A DNA stretch of 64,000 bases. Source: Rhexocercosporidium sp. MPI-PUGE-AT-0058 (taxonomy: Eukaryota > Ascomycota > Leotiomycetes > Helotiales). The stretch is taken from positions 310,001-374,000 of the forward strand of contig JAGTJL010000022.1 in NCBI GenBank assembly GCA_020746875.1, read 5' to 3'. Numbering within the stretch: the stretch's first letter is position 1; each line of letters starts with the position of its first letter. Of this stretch, positions 20,888 to 33,967 are shown in pieces. Position numbers and translations under genes: made by a program. The notes under the pieces are model-generated. The model did no database searches. It saw only the letters and a list, made by a program, of their open reading frames with translations, and was not told the DNA's origin.

Positions 20888-23680
20888 TTACGAAGATGAT
20901 GCTAGAGGAGCAGGAGGAGCTACATAGTCCCCCTTGTCCTTCTCCTTCTCCTTTACCTCCGTCTCCTGCCCAATAGGAACAGGCTTAACCTTCTGCTCCT
21001 CTCCTAACTCAGGAAGTGCGGCCTTGACATCACTGACATTGATCTCCCTCGCCACCTCGATCCCCGCGCCAACAGGAACATTCGCAGGTCCAGAACCAGA
21101 AGAAGGACCAACAACCGCCCTCTCTCCACCAAGCACTCCCTCCTCAACGCAAACACCGCCCTCACAAACCATAATCCTCGGCACGCCATCCCTGCCCTTG
21201 AAATCCTTCAGCAACTCATTCCTCTCCCTCAACCATCCCCCCTCCTCATCCTTCAACCACGCGAACGTCCCAAGTCCCCCTCTAGGACTCCTCTCGAATT
21301 CTTTGACCTTGCTTATCCTCTCCCCCTCCACTTTCTGAGCCTCGCCACCTTCAGCATCAGAGCCACCAGCGACGACCACACCCCGAACACCTAGCTGGGT
21401 AGCAACAACCGACGGCATGAAACTAGCAAACAGCCACGGGTACTGCAGGGTCTCAGACTCGAAGCCCGCGATGGTGGTCTTGGCTTTCTCGGCGTACGAG
21501 GCGTCGTTGAGGAGCGAGGAGAGGCGGTAGAGGTTTGAGGCCGAGGTGCCGTTGGTAGAGGGCTCAGAGGTGTCCATCCCGTCTTTGAGGCGGAGGATGA
21601 TGTGTGGTGCTGAGGCGGGGGTGGAGAAGAAACCGGATGTGCTATCTGAGTCATAAAAGAGAGATATCTGAGTTTCTGCATTTCATCGCGTTAGTAGCTA
21701 GATTCAGGTAAAGGGGATAGACGATTGAGAAGTAGGATAAGACGTACGTTGAAGCTCATCAGCCCATTGCAGCCATTTCTCATCGAACGTTGCCTCATAC
21801 ATATCAATGAGACCTTCAATCAAGAAGGCATAATCATCAGCGAAACCCTCCGTATCACCCCTTCCTTCTCTCCAGATCCGATACAAGATCTTCGAGGATT
21901 CATCATAGAGGTTTTCCTTGATAAATGTTGCAGCCTTGATAGCGAATCCGAGGTACTCTTCCGATTTAACAGGATCGAAACCCTTGATCACAGCTCCTGT
22001 TCTGGCCAAAGCACCGATAGCAATACCGTTCCAGCTGACGACGATCTTGTCGTCTAGCACGGGCCTGACGCGCTCTTTCTCTCTATGCGCTCGCAGAGCA
22101 GCTTTACCCTCCTTGATAATTCGTATGACTTCCTCTTCTTTCATGCCGAATTGACTAGCCAATGCACTTGGCGTGCTGACGATAGCGAGGACATTCTGGT
22201 CAAGGAACTCGTCATGGGCATCATTTTCCGGTTCGACATTTCCGTGACCGCTGACGTTAAAGAATGCAGACAAGATAGGTTCAGCCTGGGAGCCGAGAAC
22301 ATTTTCAAATTCCCGCTTCGTCCAGACGTAGAATGCTCCTTCACGCTTCTCAGAGTCTCCTTTCCTGTACAAACTGTCCGCATCCTCACTAGAGTAGAAA
22401 CCTCCAGCAGGGTGTGCAAGATCGGTCGTCAAGTACGTCGAGATATCATACACAACACCTAGCAACTCCGCATCTCTCGAAAGCAGAAAAGCATCCAAGT
22501 AGACATGAAGCAGCTGAGCATTATCATACAGCATCTTCTCGAAATGCGGAAGTGACCAATCGGCCGTGACGGAGTATCTCGCGAAGCCATTTCCAATGTG
22601 GTCGTGGATACCACCTCTGGCCATCTTTCTCAAAGTCGTAACAGCCATGTTCTGAGCATTTCTGCAATCGGCTGCACCGACTACATCGATGACAACGGAA
22701 GGATACTGACCGAGTCTCAACAAGAAGGAGAGTTTGGAAGGCGTGGGGAATTTCGGCGCAGATCCAAACCCGCCATTCTTGCTATCAAACGTCGAAGCAA
22801 AATGCTGGTTCGCCTCCTCCAGCAGCTCGATATCGAGACCATCGGACCCCTCACCAAGCCTATCTCCAAACGTACCCTCCGCAGCAAAGCTCTTAAGCTG
22901 TTCCAGGATCTGCTTAGAATCGCTCCTACATCTCTGCTCCTGCTCCCTCCAAACCGTGCTCAACTTATCCAGAATACCCAAGAAATCAACCTGGTCTTCA
23001 AACGGTGTTTGTGAAGTTGGACCAGGCCAGTATGTGCCACCGAAGACAGGCTCGAGGTCGGGAGTGACGAAGACGTTGAGTGGCCAGCCGCCAGATCCGG
23101 TCGTCGCCTGGACGAAGTTCATGTAGATGCGGTCTATGTCGGGACGTTCCTCGCGGTCGATCTTGATGGGGATGAAGGCAGAGTTGAGGATCGAGGCTAC
23201 TTCTTCGTTTTCGAAGGATTCGCGTTCCATGACATGGCACCCTATTCAAATCGTATTTGATCAGCTCTATCCTCAATCTACCACAAGACGATCTTCCTCC
23301 ATTCCCTCTGTAATCTAGTCTTCCCCTAACATCTCCGTGCCCAGCCCTCTTCAAAGCTAAAGTAAAAGAAAGAGAAAGAACTCACAATGACAAGCCGCAT
23401 ACCCCACACTCAGGAACAACAACCTATTCTCCCTCCTCGCCATCTCAACAGCCTCATCCCCCCACAACTGCCACTTGACCGGATTATCCCTATGCGCCCT
23501 CACATACGGACTCCTACTCTCGCCCGCCCGATTTCTCAAGACGAGTTCCGGCTTGTCACCTCCGATATCCCCTCCACTCTCGCCTGGTGCAGTCCCAGAC
23601 CCTGCAAGCCCGTTCTTGAGAGCCGTCGCGATGCCTTGACCAGCCACTGCCCCAGACCCCCGGAGTTGTGCTGCCATCAT
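20888..23680 (-). CDS. SPATA20/YyaL-type protein with thioredoxin-like domain (DUF255)
   Basis: Exons 23680-23386, 23241-21748 and 21675-20888 give 858 residues with matching phases. The first splice recreates the family's C-H-W-C motif at residues 97-100, followed by HVMERESFENEEVASILN, a perfect match to the thioredoxin-like head. Next come INREERPDIDRIY-like residues, GGWPLNVFVTPDLEPVFGGT and the alpha/alpha-barrel half with HDHIGNGFARYSV and DGMDTSEPSTNGTSASN. Members occur from bacteria to man and resemble six-hairpin glycosidases fused to thioredoxin. The function is still unclear (possible redox or N-glycan-linked role). Starts at 23677 or 23746 are also possible. The Pro/Lys/Glu-rich tail after residue 740 is less conserved. 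Confidence 0.92.
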
Positions 23681-25276
23681 GACCGATTTCCCTCGCTGCT
23701 GCCCTGCCCTGCCCTCTCCTGTTGTGTCGTGCCGTGTCTTATTCACCTATCTGCTTCTCCTCCTATTTCCCCTCCTTCTCGTATCGTACCCGTATTCTCC
23801 TCTCCTTGATCTCCGATCTCCGATCTCTCAGCTCTGCCTGCTCTGTTGCGCTTCCTCCCAGCCCTTTCGCAAGCTCGAGGTTGAAGTTGAAGTTGAAGTT
23901 GAAGTAGCGGGGTAAAATTTCTAGGCGCTTCCACTCCTCGTATCGCGCCCTTCTACCTATCTATCTATCTCTCTCTTCTTTCCTGCCGCAACTTGCGCTG
24001 ATGCTCAAAGTCAGGAGCCAGGAAATTTCTCTATTTCGTTCTTCGAGAGGAGAGAGGTGGCGGTGAGGTCGAGTCGGGTCTGTGGGGGTTGAAGATCGTT
24101 TTGATTTCGTGAGAGGGGTGAAGTGAGTGGGAGGGACTTTATCGCGAGCCCGGGATGTCGTTATCGCGATCTTCGAGATGGCTAAAGCCAAAGCCAATGC
24201 CACGCTACCTGACCGAGCCTACCGAGCACCGAGCACCCTACCAAAAGTAATCCCCAGCCGCAGAGTACGGTCGGTAATCAGCCTCAATGGCTCCCCGCCC
24301 AAGCATAACCTTCTTACTCCAACCCCATGGCATTAACGATCTAGAAAACTCTATAATTCAATAATAGATCCAAGCATCATAAATAAATCATACCTTTGAT
24401 AGTATAGTGACTTATATTAGGAGAGTGAGATCAGATCAATATCAACGCGGCTGTTTCGGTTTCACGCTTATCTCAGCAACAACCATCTTCCAACATCTAT
24501 CCATCAACGAGTTTATTCTCACTTCACCATCTCACATCATCGCCCTCATGTCACGACCAAGAACACACACAATCGCCCATCAGGATCTTTAGTCTTATTC
24601 ATCGGTATCTTCATTTCCATGTGCTTGTGCCTTGGCTTCTGCTGACCTAGTCCAGGTATCGGTACTCCGTACAGACTACCAGTCAAGCCAGATAGACAGA
24701 GACACCATCCAAGCCCGCATGCATTTTCTTCCTTCCCTCCATAACGTCGTAAGAAAAAAACAAACCATGCTTCCGGATCACCACCTCCCATCGGGGAAAA
24801 AGAAACAAAACAACCAAATCCATGCAGATGCCTGACAGGCAAGGAACCTTTTCCATTTCTGGTAGTAGAAAAAGCTCATGTGTAAAAGTGTAGGTACAAA
24901 GAAGCGAAAATGCCCGCTCAGAAGTGTTCGCAGCAGAGACGAAGGTGTCAACGCCAGGGAAACCACCATGATCCTATCCCATTCCTCTCGAAGAAAACGA
25001 GTCGCAGATGCTGGAAAGGGGATGCACGGCGAAGAGCAGGGCCATAATGCAGAAGGATCGCAAGAAAATTCGTCACACCTCTGAAGGGACGATTCTATAC
25101 CAACATGTGCAACCTTAATTTGTTTTGGATGAGAGAGTTGGGTCGAGGAGTTGTCAAGCGCGGACCAGCCACGACGCCAACTACCTCCTAAAATCGTACA
25201 TGAAAGATAGCCGCTTTCCAGAGCCCATAATATGCCTCAAAACGCACGCGTCATGCTGCACAAGATACTCGAATAT
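23681..25276. other. Intergenic region with simple repeats
   Basis: 1.6 kb between the SPATA20-like promoter and the 3' end of the CAP gene. A GAAGTT hexamer tract lies at 23881-23906. Short open frames lack domain signals. Confidence 0.5.
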
Positions 25277-26306
25277 TTACGAGATGGTGGCGGTGATACC
25301 AGCAAGACCGATTGGCTCGGTGACCTCAGATGCGAAAGATCCAATGACATTACCGGTCTTGGCGTAGTTACAGACTAGAAATAGGTGAGCAAATACTCAT
25401 AGAAAAGTGCCGCAAGATTACTTACCAGTGTACAAGCTTTGGTAGGAGAAGATGGTACCACCTCCGCATTTAACGGTGGCACATCCAACCTTGGTGGTGC
25501 TCTTCCATAGAACCTGGGAGAAGTGAAGGTACTCAGGAACGCCGGAAATAGCGGGGCTGTCTTGTCCGTATGGCATATTGGCAGCCTCACCATAGTACCA
25601 TTGGTTGGTGATAGCATCGGCGGCAACGGTTGCCAAATCGATGGAGTCGATATCAGCAGTGCTACCGTAAGCAGCAAGGTTCTGTCCGTATCCACCGCCA
25701 CCTTGGGTCCTAATTTGAGTCAGCCAATAGTCTCATGAATGTCAGAAGAGCGACTTACATGTCGTGAGCAAATACACAGCTCTTGGCAATAGTTTCAGCA
25801 TAGCCAGCGAGAGTAGGGTCCCAGGTCAATCCAGCGGCGGTGTGGTTGGCACGGTGCAAGTCGTGGTGACGGAGGCAGGTGGATTGGTAGTCGGAACCCT
25901 GAGGGGCGGCGGGGGCAGCGGCGGGTTGAGTGGCCTCAGTCTTGGGAGCTGGAGCCGGGACAACAACTGGAGCGGGGGCCTCGACGACTGGTTCAGGAGA
26001 TGGAGCGACAGGCGCAGGAGTCGAGGTGGTAGTTGGGGCGGGTGGTGGAGGAGGGGGAGGGGGAGGGGTTGTCGCCGCGGGCTTCGCAGTGGTCTTTGGC
26101 GTGTTTGAAGCATAGACGGTGTGCTTGACGACGACGGTGGTATCGGGGACGGACGAGGTGGAAGGAAGATCACCAGCAGTCACGGTCACGGTGACGACTT
26201 CAGTAACGATATCGGTGACATAGGCCTTCTTGTGCAGAGCCTGGTGGACCGGCGAAGCAATGGCGACAGTCGCACCGAAGAGAGCGAGGAGGGTTGAGGA
26301 ACGCAT
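25277..26306 (-). CDS. Secreted CAP-domain protein (PRY/PR-1 type)
   Basis: Exons 26306-25759, 25709-25426 and 25374-25277 give 309 residues. A signal peptide (MRSSTLLALFGATVAIASP) is followed by a Thr/Val-rich stretch, then a Pro/Ala/Thr linker with nine consecutive prolines, then the CAP domain from about residue 145. CAP marks are HHDLHRANH with LTWDPTLA, GGYGQNLAAYG, the glutamate in QWYYGE, HFSQVLWKSTTKVGCATVKC and VCNYAKTGN. Fungal PRY proteins of this type bind sterols and fatty acids outside the cell, and some act against host or microbial defences. The linker is a likely O-glycosylation zone. The usual Glu of the GENL motif is Gln here, as in many fungal members. Confidence 0.93.
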
Positions 26307-29300
26307 CTTGGATTCGAGGTTGAATGAGTGACTAGGATGGTTCGTTGTGTGTGGTTTTTGTTTACTTTCTTCGAGAAAGGCTGGCTTGAGTACTTGTACT
26401 TTGGGACGGGGTCGACCGCGTAGATTGTAGTGTTTCGGAGGTGAGACCGTATGGATTGGCAGCACTGCTGTACTTGTGATTCTGTCGAAGAATGTAGGTG
26501 GGTGGGGGAAGAGGTGGTTTGGTGTTGGTGCGACGAACAGGGAGTCGTGAATGTGAATGGGAAGCGAGGATGGTATCAACAAACTGGAAGGAATGGACAG
26601 AAGTGTTGACCGCGGGTTCCTGAAGGAGTGTAAGTGTCACGAATGACGAGAATTGAAGGTGTTGAGGAAGTGGTGGTGGGTAGGAAGGAAAGGAAGGACG
26701 GAAAAGTCGACTGGCGATGGTGTTGTAAAGAGGAGAGTGTTGCGCGGGAAATGAAATGGGCACGAGCTGGGGAAGGGAAGGGCGCGCAGGGGGCGAGAAA
26801 CGCACTAGGCTGATCCCGGCATAGCGCTCCGTCTAGTGCGCACTCTAATTTCATTTTCCCCTGGGCGCGCCGACGCCGACCGACCGACTACTCCGCTTTT
26901 CGACGGGGGCGGGCTCGGGTAGAGCTCTGGCGTTGCGCAGGTAGGGGAGCGTGTGTACTGTAATCAGATCAGTCAGTCAGGGGCAGACCAATCCAATCCA
27001 ATCCACGCAGCCGACTCTTGAAACGATCATCCCTCCTCCCACGAACCAGAGCAGCGTGGCCGTGGATTCATCTCCTCATTTCCGATGACGAGGGAGGTGG
27101 AGGGAAGGGAGGGGGAAAAGTGAGGGAAGGTGAAGCCATCACGAGAACAAGAGAGATTGGGTGTGAGTTATTCAATACTACCTGCTCAATCACACAAACC
27201 ACACCCGCAAGTGCAACACTACCCACAACAGCAATTCACGACTCATGGAGTTGGCGAGGGTGGGTAGGTGGCTGATTCAGGCATATCAATGGTGGCAAGG
27301 CTTGCCGCAATTGCAGCAGCTACTACAGGAAGGGTTGGCTGCTACATACAGGAATTTGTATGTCCTCGCAGGTCGAGTCACCTGTGGGTTACTGAGGAGC
27401 TGCGCGTGGTATATAAGGATGGGATGGGAGGGAGATAGCTGCCATCCGCCTCGCTGCAGCCAGAAATAAACAATCAACAATATTCACCGTTGTATTTTTG
27501 CACTCCTCGATTATTATTATTCCTACAGTATTACTTACTGTACCTGTATGGTAATTAATCTTCTACCATACCGTATCCTGCACGGATGGGGAGACTCCAG
27601 GCGATCGTCCGTCTGCATGCAACCCTCCATCGGCAATAGTCGATGGTCTCGTTGGTTCTAGAAGAGCTGACTGCAGGAGCATATAATTAGGCTGGCTGTA
27701 CGGTAAGACGGAGTACGACCTAGGCAATTAATTGATCCAGCGAGTCTAGAATAGCAGAATCAGTAATTAGTAGCATCTGCAGTGTGAAAATCGAAAAAGT
27801 TCTACTGTAAATCCCTATGACGACCCCGAACATGCACCTCATGATTCAGAACAACGCAGCAGCGCTTTCGTGCAAGAGACGGGTGTTGTGTGTTATGGCA
27901 TAACTTCGTCAAGCCCAAGCCTACAGCTCACAGCGCACAGAAGACCAGAGGAGAAGGCTTGCTTGGTTCAGTGAGGGTTCCGGCTTTCTTCGTCGATTCG
28001 TGAGGTGCGATGGATGCCAAATGCCAAATGCCAAGTTGTTCGAGGTGTCACATCGTGTCAAGACTCAAGAGGTCTCAAGTCCTTAGCCCACTCGCTTTTC
28101 AATGGTTCATCTGGATTCCTCCTTCATGCCATAGTATGCCATGGTACGCCATGCCAACGTACGCCAGCCATAGCTTCAGCAACAACACATTCTCTTCCCT
28201 TTCTCGTCATCCATTCTCACGATGTCTTGTTGGCATTGTAGGACTGGCTTGGTTTCAATTCAAACAAAACATTCTATTGTCATACAAGAAACAAACAAAA
28301 CAAAAAACCCTCAAACACGTCGGCCACAGTGACGGCGGCCATGGCTAGCGTTCCACAGCCAGCACTTCTCTCCAAATCAGTTCATCCGAAGTCTATTCTC
28401 TTCAACATCACCATCACTCGCCACCAGGCCGCTCCACTCCCCTCCAGGCGGCCCCCTCAGATCCTTCGTCGCAAGTGAGATTGATACGACACGATAGGGG
28501 GAAGCCCGTATCCCTATCCGTATCCATATCCCTACCCCTATCACCCATCCCTACCCTTGCCCGTCCCTACCCATCCCAGATTTTCGCGGGGTCTGCAAAG
28601 GGCGGGAGGCGGTTCCCTCACGGGCGTTGCAGGGGCAACCTCTGGTCTGTGATTGGCCAACCATCCCAACACTTCCCGTTCCTGCATTTCGATCCAGGAA
28701 CCGTCCCGTCCGGCGCCAATGAGGAATACGGGATGAGGCTTGGATGTGATAGGCCGATTTTGATGGGAGTGGGGAAATGATGGCGTCGTGAGAACGAGCA
28801 CGAGAACAGATCTTCGTATTTATTTTGACCAGAGTAGCGATCCAGCGCGAAAAATCAATTGAGAAAAGAAGGCGGGGCGTATTTCTACTGTACGGTAACG
28901 CAAAATATCCATTTGTCAACAATGTACTTCGTAAACAGTCCGAAATGTACAGCCCGAGATCCTCCCCACCACATCATCATCCCTCCTTCTTCCCTTCCTC
29001 ACAACTGTCAGTCTGTTGGGCTCAGGTCCGGACCATCCGCTCGCCGCCGTCGCTGTCCTGTTCGGTGGAGCCATCGCCAAACATCCAAGACGTTTGGCAC
29101 AAGACGAGAGAGATAACCTCATCTCTCCTCCCCAAGGGCCCAAAACAATCAAACCCACCAAAACAAACGAAACCAAATCTTAAGCCACTCACTCGTCATC
29201 CTCAGCCTTGCAATTGAAGGGATTCACAATCACAACCCTCATCTCATCCGCCCCATCTGATTTCCGTGCGTACTGCAAGCAGATTGATTGATTGATTGCC

Positions 29301-32300
29301 CACCCACCCCCTTGCCACCCCGCTTGATTTGACGTGATGTGGTGTGATAGATACTGTACGCTTAACCCCCTGCCCCCTCGGGAAGATTTGCGAGCAAGGG
29401 TCTGTTTCGAGAAGAGTGCGGTGGGCACGTATCCAGGCACCACCAAGCAGCGTCAAATTTCAGAGTACGGGACGTGCCAATCTCTTGGCCGTAAATGCCG
29501 CGATGCAAGTGGATTCTCACTGCCGCCGTTCATCTCATCTCAAGATTCTCTCATCTCATCATGTCTTGCACGAAACGATACTTCGGATTTTCATGATTCA
29601 ACATTCAACATTCAAGCTTTGCCCCCTCTCTTGATAACGATAAACTTATCTTCGACTAATTTCATTTTTTTGGGGGGACTTGCTTTGAGATCAAGATCTA
29701 AACTCTACCCTATGAAGGTAAATTACGGTAAATCTCAAAAGCTAAACCCGGTCCCTGTACGGAAACCAAGGACGTGCCTCGTCGAAGAAGAAGAAGGAAA
29801 ACTCTAATCCTCTAGAACCGTTTCAGACTTATCGCTCTCCATTTCTTTTTCTCCATCAAAACTCCATTTTTTTAATACCTCTCGACGCATCGACCCGGGT
29901 TTGAAAATTTCGACTCCGGATTTCTGACTTCAGATGAGTTCAAATACAGCGGAGTGGAGTCGATGGAGTATAGATGCAGCCCATCGGATCGACAATACAT
30001 CGCTTCCATCAGCCCTGTCCTGTCCTGTCATGTCCGAGCCCGACAAATTGAAGGCGAGTGGATAGGTTGTCTTGAATCTTGAAGAATTCTCCGCGCTTCA
30101 TGAATCAGACCAACCTGGCTGGGCCGGGTCACGTTTATCGGGCCTAAAGTCTAGACCACGCGCTTGGAGGTGCCTTGTTTTTTTTCTTCTTGATTCTTTT
30201 TTCTTCTGTTTCGTTTCAACTCAGATCAATCCTACCCAATTCAAGGTCAACCTGGACATCTCGGTAGTCCGTTTCGTCTCTCAGATGAAGGGTTCATTTC
30301 AATCCAAACATCTCCACCGAGAGGTTCAAGGTTGATTCCCGTCGTCGTTTCATCAAGCCGCTGTTTCTCTTCCTCTTTAATTACTACTCTAAACATTTTT
30401 CTCCATCCTGGTTCCTGATAATCTTCAGAAATCAAGCTTTCAAAGTCAATACCCGTCATCGTTTCATCAACCCGCTCGCCTCACTCGTTACCTCCCTCCC
30501 GCCTGCACGCTGGAAGCATCAATCACATGGCACAGCATGACTTCCCTATTCTGACAGATATACAAGCACACGGAAACCATAGACGCATTTACTCCAACTC
30601 GAAAAATCTCTCCTTAAATCAAAGAAGAGTTTTCCCGCGTTCCAATACCCACCCCTTCGCTCCCACCCCGCCCCTTCATGCCTCACTGCAGAATCCGAGA
30701 CATCTACATTCAATAGGCAATCTATACATGTTTCTTAAACCATCGGGTCTTCACATCGCATCCGCCTTGTACTCGTGTATACCTGCCAAGACCCGTCCGA
30801 GTAGAATGTATACAATGAACGAATGAACGAAACCTGCCACTGTATGCGAATCAGAACCAGGTAATGGGTTGCTTTTGTCACACACCTACCACCTTCTGTA
30901 CTCAGTTCTGAAAACCAACCGCACCGGTGAAACGACATGCAAGAAACGAGCAGGTGAGGAACAAACATATCACTTACTTATGCAAACCTAAGTAGGATAT
31001 AGCGGTTGTCATGGGATACTGCAGATTCGCGGTTACATCTTGGTTTCCCCAAGGATGTCTCAGTTCAGTGATCAGTCCTGCTGTGGGATTCCTGTAGATG
31101 GCATTTACATTGCCATCGCCCTACAATGCAATGTAGAAGGCAAGTCAAGGCGAGCGACCTCATTCTCTGCATCTTAGCTGAAGTAGTGAATTGTGGGGAG
31201 TCGCCTCGCCTCGCCTCACCTCGCATTTACTCTCACCTCAACATCATCTTCACCGCCCCAACCTCTCCCCTAACACCTACTCTCCACTTCAAGATCGCAC
31301 ATACCCAAACCAAAGCAAGCACTACTCTCCACGGGACACCATCTCACATATCTAACGCTCATATACTACAAAATCACAGAAAGAGTACGCACTGCATCAC
31401 CCGCTTACTTACATGCCATCGTCAAGAATCAAGATCTGTGTCTGTCATAGACTCTGATCTGCGATTTTACGTAACATGAGAAGTCACCAGTCAGCTTTCA
31501 CTTCTTCCCAACAAGTCAGGTGTGGGTAACAAACTCGGCTGGATATATTTAGAGCTATGATGCCGGCAGATATAAGTGCCGATCTATGTACGACGACGAG
31601 TAAGTAGGCGAGTGAGGATGTGAGCAAGTAGGCAATTATGAGGAGGATGTATGGTTACGTTGATATCGGTCAAATGGAATGCTGGAATACCACCCTCGCA
31701 GGTACGAGGACAATCAGTCGTTCAAGCTGATGCTTTCTATTGAACGGCGGACGCTCAAGGTTGGGGTGAGTATATTACATGTCTTCAAAGTTTTGTGATT
31801 TCCTTATCAAGCTCCCATCAAGATATGAGCAATACATAGTTTTCAACGTGATATATGCTCTAGCTATCGCAATTCAGGTCTTACATTTTCCGACTATTAC
31901 CATGCCATTTTCGCAGTATCGTCTTGATCGAATAATGAGTCCTAGTGAGCCCTTCCTCACCAGCCCTTCAAACATCATTCACTTTATTTCTTCAATAACA
32001 GTGCCTAGCTTATATCTAATAGTTGGTCTCTTTTAAAGCATAGTTAGCATTTCGTTTCAACCAACGCATGCTTTGTATTCAAAACCTCTCGCGCGTGAAA
32101 ACAAAAACAGCATCACAGCACTCCCTAGTCAAATCACTTTAAGGTTACATCTAGATATACCTTCTAACCTCCAACTTCCCACACACATCCGCCCGTCCAC
32201 CGCCGAGACGTTATATCCACAACCACTCATTCCACTACTCGCTCACCAAACATGTACTATACAAAACCCCTGACGAGGTTCCAACCCCGCATCTCGGTAC

Positions 32301-32873
32301 TTTACGCGAGCCGAGCAAGACAATTTATTTACACGTGGGTAAACAAAAACCACCTTACAAGCGAGCAGGATAAAAGGGAGAAAAACCCAATCTCAATCTC
32401 AATCTCAATTCGATCCTCCATCCATCAATCAATCAAGCAAGTAAGCAAGCAGCCCCTCAATCAATCGATCAAAAATATCCAGAAGCGATACGACCCTCTT
32501 CCTCTTCCGCTCTGCCTAAAAGCCATGCTTAACCCCGCCACAAAGACAGACAGACAGACATTCCCCCTTCCAACGCACCGCAACTGTATTATGTTGCATT
32601 TCAACGTATGAGTGAGAGGGGAGCGGGGTAGTGTACAAAAACGGGGATAGTAAATACCATCGCTCTCCCCTGCCTTCCTTTCGGCCAGATGGCTCGGACT
32701 TTTAGTTGGGGGAATGGCTATTTTCAGATACTCTGGACTGTTGTATATCTGCACTTGCTCCCCTCTAGTATTCTGGTCGGCGGATAAGGAACTTTGGATG
32801 CAGATTCGTGCAGTCACTACAGCTTGATTGTGCTAGGTTATTGAATATCTCGATCTATCTACCGCATCGCATT
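26307..32873. other. Long gene-poor region
   Basis: 6.6 kb with no gene I can support on either strand. Short frames of 60-160 codons are present but are rich in Ser, Pro, His and Arg, overlap in all frames and give no domains. Simple-sequence patches include CTATCC-like repeats at 28510-28560, a TGAT run near 29283-29300, a CTCGC run at 31204-31225, and CAATCT and CAAT runs at 32390-32470. It may hold long UTRs, regulatory DNA or non-coding transcripts for the flanking CAP and SGNH genes. Confidence 0.5.
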
Positions 32874-33967
32874 ATGTTCTCTGTCAACACTCTTCTGGCT
32901 ACGGCCTGTTTTCTTGGCTCGGTTCTCGGGCAGGCTAAGTTGAGAATTAGTATGTCCTTTTTTTTATAATCTCTCTTCTTTTTTTTTTTAAAAAAAAAAC
33001 AAATATGAATATCACCGCTAAATTATATTTTCCCCAACTGTGTTCATTTGCCGTTGTTACTGAGTTTTTATATACTAACGACATCACATCTAGTGCCACT
33101 CGGTGACAGCATCACGGAAATAACATGCTGGCGCCCCATCGTCTGGGATAATCTCGCCGCCGCGAATCTCAGCTCTCGGATCGGTCAGTCTAACTCCCTC
33201 CTTTCTCTTCCCATTCAAATACCTCCCTTTCCTCGTTCCTCCCTTCCCTCGTTCCCTCCCTTCCCTCCCCCAAAACTCACACCCTCCCCAGAATTCGTCG
33301 GCAGCATGACGAACAACCCCCAGAACTGCGCCGGCAAGACCTCCACCTGGGACAAGCACCACGAAGGCCACTCCGGCTACCAAGCCGTCAGCATCGCCAA
33401 CACGAACCTCGCCGGCTGGCTCAGCAGCGCCAAGCCCGACATCGTCATGTTCATGCTAGGCACGAACGACGTGCGGAGCTACGGGACGACGGACATCATC
33501 AACGCGTACACGAAGATGGTGGGCTTGATGAGGGCGAGTAATAAGGGGATGAAGATTATTGTAAGATTGCGTTTGAATTTTCGTTTTCGTTTCCGTTTTC
33601 GTGCCCTTCTGCTCTTCTCTCCTCTTCTCTTCTCTTTCCTCCGGATATCTAGCATAGGAAATTCTTTGACTTGTGAGAGTGGGAGCTTCGTATTAATCTG
33701 TTATGAGAATAGGTCGACCTCGTAATCCCCTTCCCCTCCTCAGACGCGAAGATCAAATCCCTCAACGCCGCCATCCCGGCGTGGGCTGCTGCGCAGAACA
33801 CCACCGCTTCGCCAATCTACATCGCGGACTGCAGTACGGGCTATAATGGCCAGAGTATGTTGAGAGATGGCGTGCATCCCAATGCGGCGGGGGATAAGCT
33901 TATTGCGGACCGGTTGAGTCCGGTGTTGATTGATGCGGTTAGGAAGAGTTTGGGTGTCTCGGCATAA
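32874..33967 (+). CDS. Secreted SGNH/GDSL esterase (XynB-like, CE3 type)
   Basis: Four exons, 32874-32949, 33094-33183, 33292-33560 and 33713-33967, give 229 residues. A signal peptide (MFSVNTLLATACFLGSVLGQ) precedes block I MPLGDSITE with Ser31, split by an intron. Then come HHEGHSGY, block III MLGTNDVR with Asn114, and block V DGVHPN with Asp197/His200. The Ser, Asn, Asp and His residues of the family are all present; the block II glycine I would place at the start of exon 3. Relatives are acetylxylan or related carbohydrate esterases that remove acetyl groups from plant cell-wall xylan outside the cell. There is no carbohydrate-binding module. Intron 1 contains a T10A10 palindrome (32981-33000). 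Confidence 0.92.

Noticed and set aside
25826..26173. Gly-rich and Pro-rich frames opposite the CAP gene
   Set aside because: Mirror translations of the proline/alanine linker.
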